Shown here in pieces: positions 61,901-64,000 of a stretch of DNA of 64,000 nucleotides. This DNA comes from Chryseobacterium endalhagicum (GTDB lineage: Bacteria > Bacteroidota > Bacteroidia > Flavobacteriales > Weeksellaceae). The notes under the pieces are model-generated. The model worked only from the letters and a program-made list of their open reading frames with translations. It ran no database searches and was not told where the DNA came from. How positions within the stretch are numbered: the first letter of the stretch is position 1; each line of letters opens with the position of its first letter. The stretch is from positions 1,150,496 through 1,214,495 of the forward strand of contig NZ_JAELVM010000002.1 of NCBI RefSeq assembly GCF_016745235.1, written 5' to 3'. Both the position numbers and the translations under genes were made by a program.

Positions 61901-62639
61901 ATTTTATACAGCTGCCTATCACCGTCCAAAAAAATTGGATAATTATTATTTTAGTAATGGGATTGTTGTAAATGGAAAAGAAGTATTTAAAAATTTGGCA
62001 GGTGCCAACCTTAATAAATTTCTATATAGATCTCCTAATCTAGGATATGATTTTAATGCCACAACATATGATACAAAAACAGTAATTTTAGATAATAAAA
62101 CACAACAATTGACAGGAAATAAAGATGTATCTATATATGGAAAATATTCTGTTATTATGAAACCTGGTTTTAATATTTCAGCGGCAGCTGGTACGGAATT
62201 TCATGCAATCGCACAAGAACCTTTACCTATTGATATACCAAATTGCTCCCTTACGTTTGATGATATGCTTAATCCTAAAATAACAGAAACACCAAACGAA
62301 ACAATATATCTTAAACAAGCCGGAGGAAAACTAGAAAATCAGGCTTATTATGGAGAGATCATTTTAAATGATGATGATGCAAATCAGCAGATAATGATAG
62401 ATAGGGTAGTTAGAATTTATCCAAATCCTACCAAAGATCTTCTCAATATTGATTTCAATGGTAAAAATTTCAAAACAGTTGAAGTATATTCAATGGAAGC
62501 AAAAAAACTTATAACCCTTGATGTATCTTCAAAGAATAAGATTGAGATTAATTTATCGCAGTATCCATCAGGAGTTTATATGGTTAACTTAATTGATTCA
62601 AATGGAAAAAAGTATCCTAACAAAATTATAAAAAAGTAA
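58992..62639 (+). CDS. Large trypsin-like secreted protease with type IX sorting domain
   Basis: 1215 residues with a signal peptide (LFLFLLLGSFLKSQ). A trypsin-like domain lies at about 215-520 with H286 (TAAHC), D345 (LDYALIKL) and S446 (EKGSSGSPLF). A long region of unknown fold follows, then a 3-coathanger-like segment (KYSVIMKPGFNISAAAGTEFHA, about 1045-1070). A type IX domain closes it (VRIYPNPTKDLLNIDF to SGVYMVNLID). The ATG at 58992 is chosen over a TTG two codons upstream. The gene is clearly more AT-rich than sprA beside it. Confidence 0.93.
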   Translation: MNKIKYTLFLFLLLGSFLKSQVGDNGYPFLYGKLSSERRITARQEYKNSSGISIPLSQLKDNIKIFETDGFSNQQIIKEVSDLTDEAYINQNIYGKSFKREINITDDNNRIEYDGRYYYLYKVKSSDAKALQLYFKKYLLTKDSKLFFYADNGFILGEFNHKNNPNAQNKGLEFGIQPIPGNTFFIELSYPKSSNDKPLLITEKLIHSFTDFYGGAYGTAGNCHKNVACVFTGFDNKSRNIKSVGLMLYPIYESGTNTHKYSASCSGNLMNNTVQNGEPYFLTAAHCIGYEAANNNINWNTELISLFNYEALTCTSNGSDAPNSLSNNSVLGCTLLTQSPANSLDYALIKLNATAAALSQYKVCYAGWDNNPNSYSVNPTNTYGVHHPKGDVKKISLVQEIYPVMSNQPILQSGLLGYFGVPWPLNSQGTFLQNSWRDAIVEKGSSGSPLFNSFDRLIGSLSTGPDPNVFNCTNPNVNSSNDNKLYTYYSRFSNNYYTMSPWLNPNGTNVQSIGPYCPNYSIQIGAPIIVNPGGNPQPTIWEEEPIDINGEKVHPANTWGKKIYLKEFGGSGNYQQQIDMNFNYYRSVIAPNKKTFAISENIYDIYPTNINYFLSNLQLWGIYKVTDCNKIKYIKPAKITIKNPGIGQIHDCMVDVVGVSDNRVHILIEEWRHNAAGNVYKTYEIQSYKIINNELIFESYKTLFYNQQGLTIGKYYDFDNEHLMLLVSQNSINKIYSCFFNEQNAGWQIDTNPLPAGSFAGYGVFTKIVGDKVFMQQSGENKINIYNLASNSAMLTLQASLSNPFLSIPGGNGQYDPLYILKISNDTYNIIYKNTNGTGSFELMQVNLSNNNATSSHIVMPAAFKNMYSSNGSNFIMKNDEIISLSKLNFIASPSSEYGNYYYVNFKKTGNGNWIKDKMTQLKWKEVVGFDSKYIISSDDYYGNDVKRRIFSIREVDYLAHPYITYNDQTFYTAAYHRPKKLDNYYFSNGIVVNGKEVFKNLAGANLNKFLYRSPNLGYDFNATTYDTKTVILDNKTQQLTGNKDVSIYGKYSVIMKPGFNISAAAGTEFHAIAQEPLPIDIPNCSLTFDDMLNPKITETPNETIYLKQAGGKLENQAYYGEIILNDDDANQQIMIDRVVRIYPNPTKDLLNIDFNGKNFKTVEVYSMEAKKLITLDVSSKNKIEINLSQYPSGVYMVNLIDSNGKKYPNKIIKK

Positions 62640-62654
62640 TAATTAAAACATAGG

Positions 62655-62682
62655 AATCGCTGCTCATGCAGCGATTTTTTAT
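62655..62682 (+). terminator. Terminator of the protease gene
   Basis: AATCGCTGC (62655-62663) pairs perfectly with GCAGCGATT (62668-62676) around TCAT, followed by Ts. Confidence 0.9.
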
Positions 62683-62720
62683 TTTGAATCCAAAATTTGA
62701 TTAAGATATTCATTACCTCT

Positions 62721-62750
62721 TTGAACCTTTTATTATTTTGAATACATTTG
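62721..62750 (+). promoter_or_regulatory. Promoter of gcvH
   Basis: TTG (62721-62723) and TACATTTG (62743-62750) are 19 bases apart, a perfect Bacteroidota promoter, 18 bases before the gcvH ATG. Confidence 0.8.
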
Positions 62751-62768
62751 TACAAAATAAAAATTAAA

Positions 62769-63146
62769 ATGAATACACCATCAGAATTAAAGTACACGAA
62801 AGATCACGAATGGATCAAGATTGAAGGTAATGTTGCTACAATCGGTATTACAGACTTCGCACAGGGAGAACTTGGCGATATCGTATACGTAGATGTAGAT
62901 ACTGTAGATGACGATCTTGAAGGTGGAGCTGTTTTCGGAAGTGTAGAAGCGGTAAAGACTGTTTCAGATTTATTCCTGCCTATCGCTGGAAAAGTTATTG
63001 AGTTTAATTCAGAATTGGAAGATCAGCCGGAACTGTTAAATACAGATCCTTATGGAAACGGATGGATCATTAAATTAGAACTTGCTGATGGTGCAGATCA
63101 TTCAGAACTGCTTACTGCAGAAGAATATCAGGCTATCATTGGATAA
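62769..63146 (+). CDS. gcvH: Glycine cleavage system H protein
   Basis: 125 residues. GcvH carries the lipoyl arm that shuttles the aminomethyl group between GcvP, GcvT and Lpd. The lipoylated lysine is K63 in [13 protein letters not shown]. The start [15 protein letters not shown] is standard for the family, and an upstream in-frame TTG lies inside the promoter. gcvP and gcvT are not adjacent. The end overlaps the proposed VanZ-like start. Confidence 0.97.
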   Translation: MNTPSELKYTKDHEWIKIEGNVATIGITDFAQGELGDIVYVDVDTVDDDLEGGAVFGSVEAVKTVSDLFLPIAGKVIEFNSELEDQPELLNTDPYGNGWIIKLELADGADHSELLTAEEYQAIIG

Positions 63147-63498
63147 GGTTTCAAAAATATTCAGTAAGATTTTGCCCATTTACTGGGCATTTCTTACTTA
63201 TATGCTCCTCAAGCCGGGTGAAGAGAACCAGGAATATTGGTTTATGTTCTCCGGGATTGACAAAGTTTTGCATGTGAGCATATTTGCGATGCTGGGTTTC
63301 TCCTTCATTGCTGCTTTTCCCAAAATCAAATTTTCATACTTCTTTCAGATCATCCTTATATATGCCTTCCTTACAGAAATCTTTCAGGAAGAGATGGGAT
63401 TAGGCAGATCCATGGAATCTTTAGATATTGTAGCAGATACTATCGGATGCCTGATTGGGTACTATATATATAAGGCATTAATCAAACGCTTTTTCTAA
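63139..63498 (+). CDS. VanZ-like membrane protein
   Basis: 119 residues with four predicted membrane helices. The VanZ pattern is seen in [14 protein letters not shown] and in the C-terminal [19 protein letters not shown] with the conserved Glu/Gln/Arg ([18 protein letters not shown]). Some VanZ proteins give teicoplanin resistance, but most chromosomal copies have unknown roles. No ATG is available; TTG 63139, overlapping the gcvH stop by 8 bases, is the likeliest start. Co-transcription with gcvH is expected. Confidence 0.8.
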   Translation: MDKVSKIFSKILPIYWAFLTYMLLKPGEENQEYWFMFSGIDKVLHVSIFAMLGFSFIAAFPKIKFSYFFQIILIYAFLTEIFQEEMGLGRSMESLDIVADTIGCLIGYYIYKALIKRFF

Positions 63499-63908
63499 AA
63501 CAGATCCTATATTTATTATATTGTCTCACGAAGCAATATGTAATTAGTTTACTTATCTTCAGAAAAGATATTCACTAGAAGCGGGCTTCAGCCCGTTTAC
63601 AACAACGCAGAATAGAAAAGGCTTCAGCCAAAACATAGACTCCAATATTTTTCCCATATCATTTTCAAGCCATCATAAAAAGAATTTGCTCAATCAGCTA
63701 GATCAGCGATAGGTATTAAAATATAAAGCTCGGTGCTATCCGTGGGATCTGTGGGAAAATCATTCTTCCACTCTAGTAACGCTGTTTTACCATAAGTTGA
63801 TTATTAATAGAAATTAGTTCACTTATTCTATTAATTGATCAGCTTCCAAATATTCAGAAAGATGGAACTTCTACCTTCGTATTTCCTTGCTAAAGTTTAC
63901 GTCTTTGT
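63499..63908. other. Gene-free region with a REP-like palindrome
   Basis: No gene seen in 410 bases. CGGGCT-TC-AGCCCG (63582-63595) and a shorter copy with the same core, GGCT-TC-AGCC (63620-63629), lie 25 bases apart. Such dispersed palindromes are common in Chryseobacterium spacers. The stretch CCGTGGGATCTGTGGGAAA at about 63739-63757 also looks like a dispersed spacer repeat. Confidence 0.55.
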
Positions 63909-64000
63909 TTATCTTAACTTCTCATCCTGGAAATATTCTTTGTCTGCCTTTGTGGTTATACTATCCATCAATAAATATCCAGTGGCAATTCCTAAAGATG
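63909..64000 (-). CDS. Possible C-terminus of a gene entering from the right edge (partial)
   Basis: On the minus strand, 29 codons are open from the window edge to the stop at 63909-63911, reading SLGIATGYLLMDSITT and ending DKEYFQDEKLR. The composition is protein-like, but the stretch is short and could be chance. No family can be named. Confidence 0.35.
   Translation of the reverse strand, partial: SLGIATGYLLMDSITTKADKEYFQDEKLR

Overview
The window looks like chromosomal DNA of a flavobacterium, most likely Chryseobacterium or a close relative (Bacteroidota, Flavobacteriia). The evidence is a SusC/SusD pair, the type IX secretion translocon gene sprA, several proteins with type IX C-terminal sorting domains, low G+C, and promoters of the Bacteroidota form TTG-N19-TAnnTTTG (clearest before the tRNA, gcvH and the gene at 5052). 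Ribosome-binding sites are weak throughout, as usual in this phylum, so several start codons were chosen from homology and spacing.

Layout. 1-4717: end of an unidentified gene and a minus-strand SusC/SusD pair. 5052-10940: a winged-helix regulator with membrane proteins, a metallophosphoesterase, a Coq4-like protein, a DUF4173 membrane protein and lipoproteins; two nearly identical palindromes overlap two promoters here. 11023-15516 (minus): ACT-domain protein, secreted subtilase, serine hydrolase, dtd, lipoprotein. 15627-21430: greA, HIT protein, clpX, a large secreted protein next to a mini-protein with a PID-type C-terminal anchor, and a TlpA-like thioredoxin; then tRNA-Met. 22084-27880: two two-gene units, tyrosinase + DUF2182 protein and an unnamed large protein + haem-c lipoprotein, each preceded by the same palindrome at the same distance from the promoter.

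27968-35916 is a secretion and maturation locus for double-glycine-leader peptides: HlyD-type adaptor, C39-peptidase ABC transporter (PCAT), three precursor peptides each carrying six cysteines, a VKOR-thioredoxin fusion with a degenerate C39-like N-terminus, a GLPGLI protein, a decayed second VKOR copy and a divergent XRE regulator. 44333-50209 is a related locus: a paralogous XRE regulator, a grasp-with-SPASM RiPP precursor with its ATP-grasp and SPASM proteins, then VKOR and thioredoxin as separate genes, and another GLPGLI protein. It has no transporter of its own and may use the one at 30 kb.

Between and after these loci lie housekeeping and envelope genes: DUF3810 putative metallopeptidase, sugar MFS transporter, PlsC-type acyltransferase, GtrA protein, GlcNAc-kinase-like protein, malic enzyme, ruvA, sprA, a coiled-coil surface protein, a large trypsin-like type IX cargo, gcvH and a VanZ-like protein. 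No CRISPR array, insertion sequence, rRNA or prophage was seen.

The most interesting material is the pair of peptide loci, where a disulfide-forming enzyme with a probably non-catalytic leader-binding domain sits beside six-cysteine peptides, and the co-regulated tyrosinase/haem-lipoprotein region.
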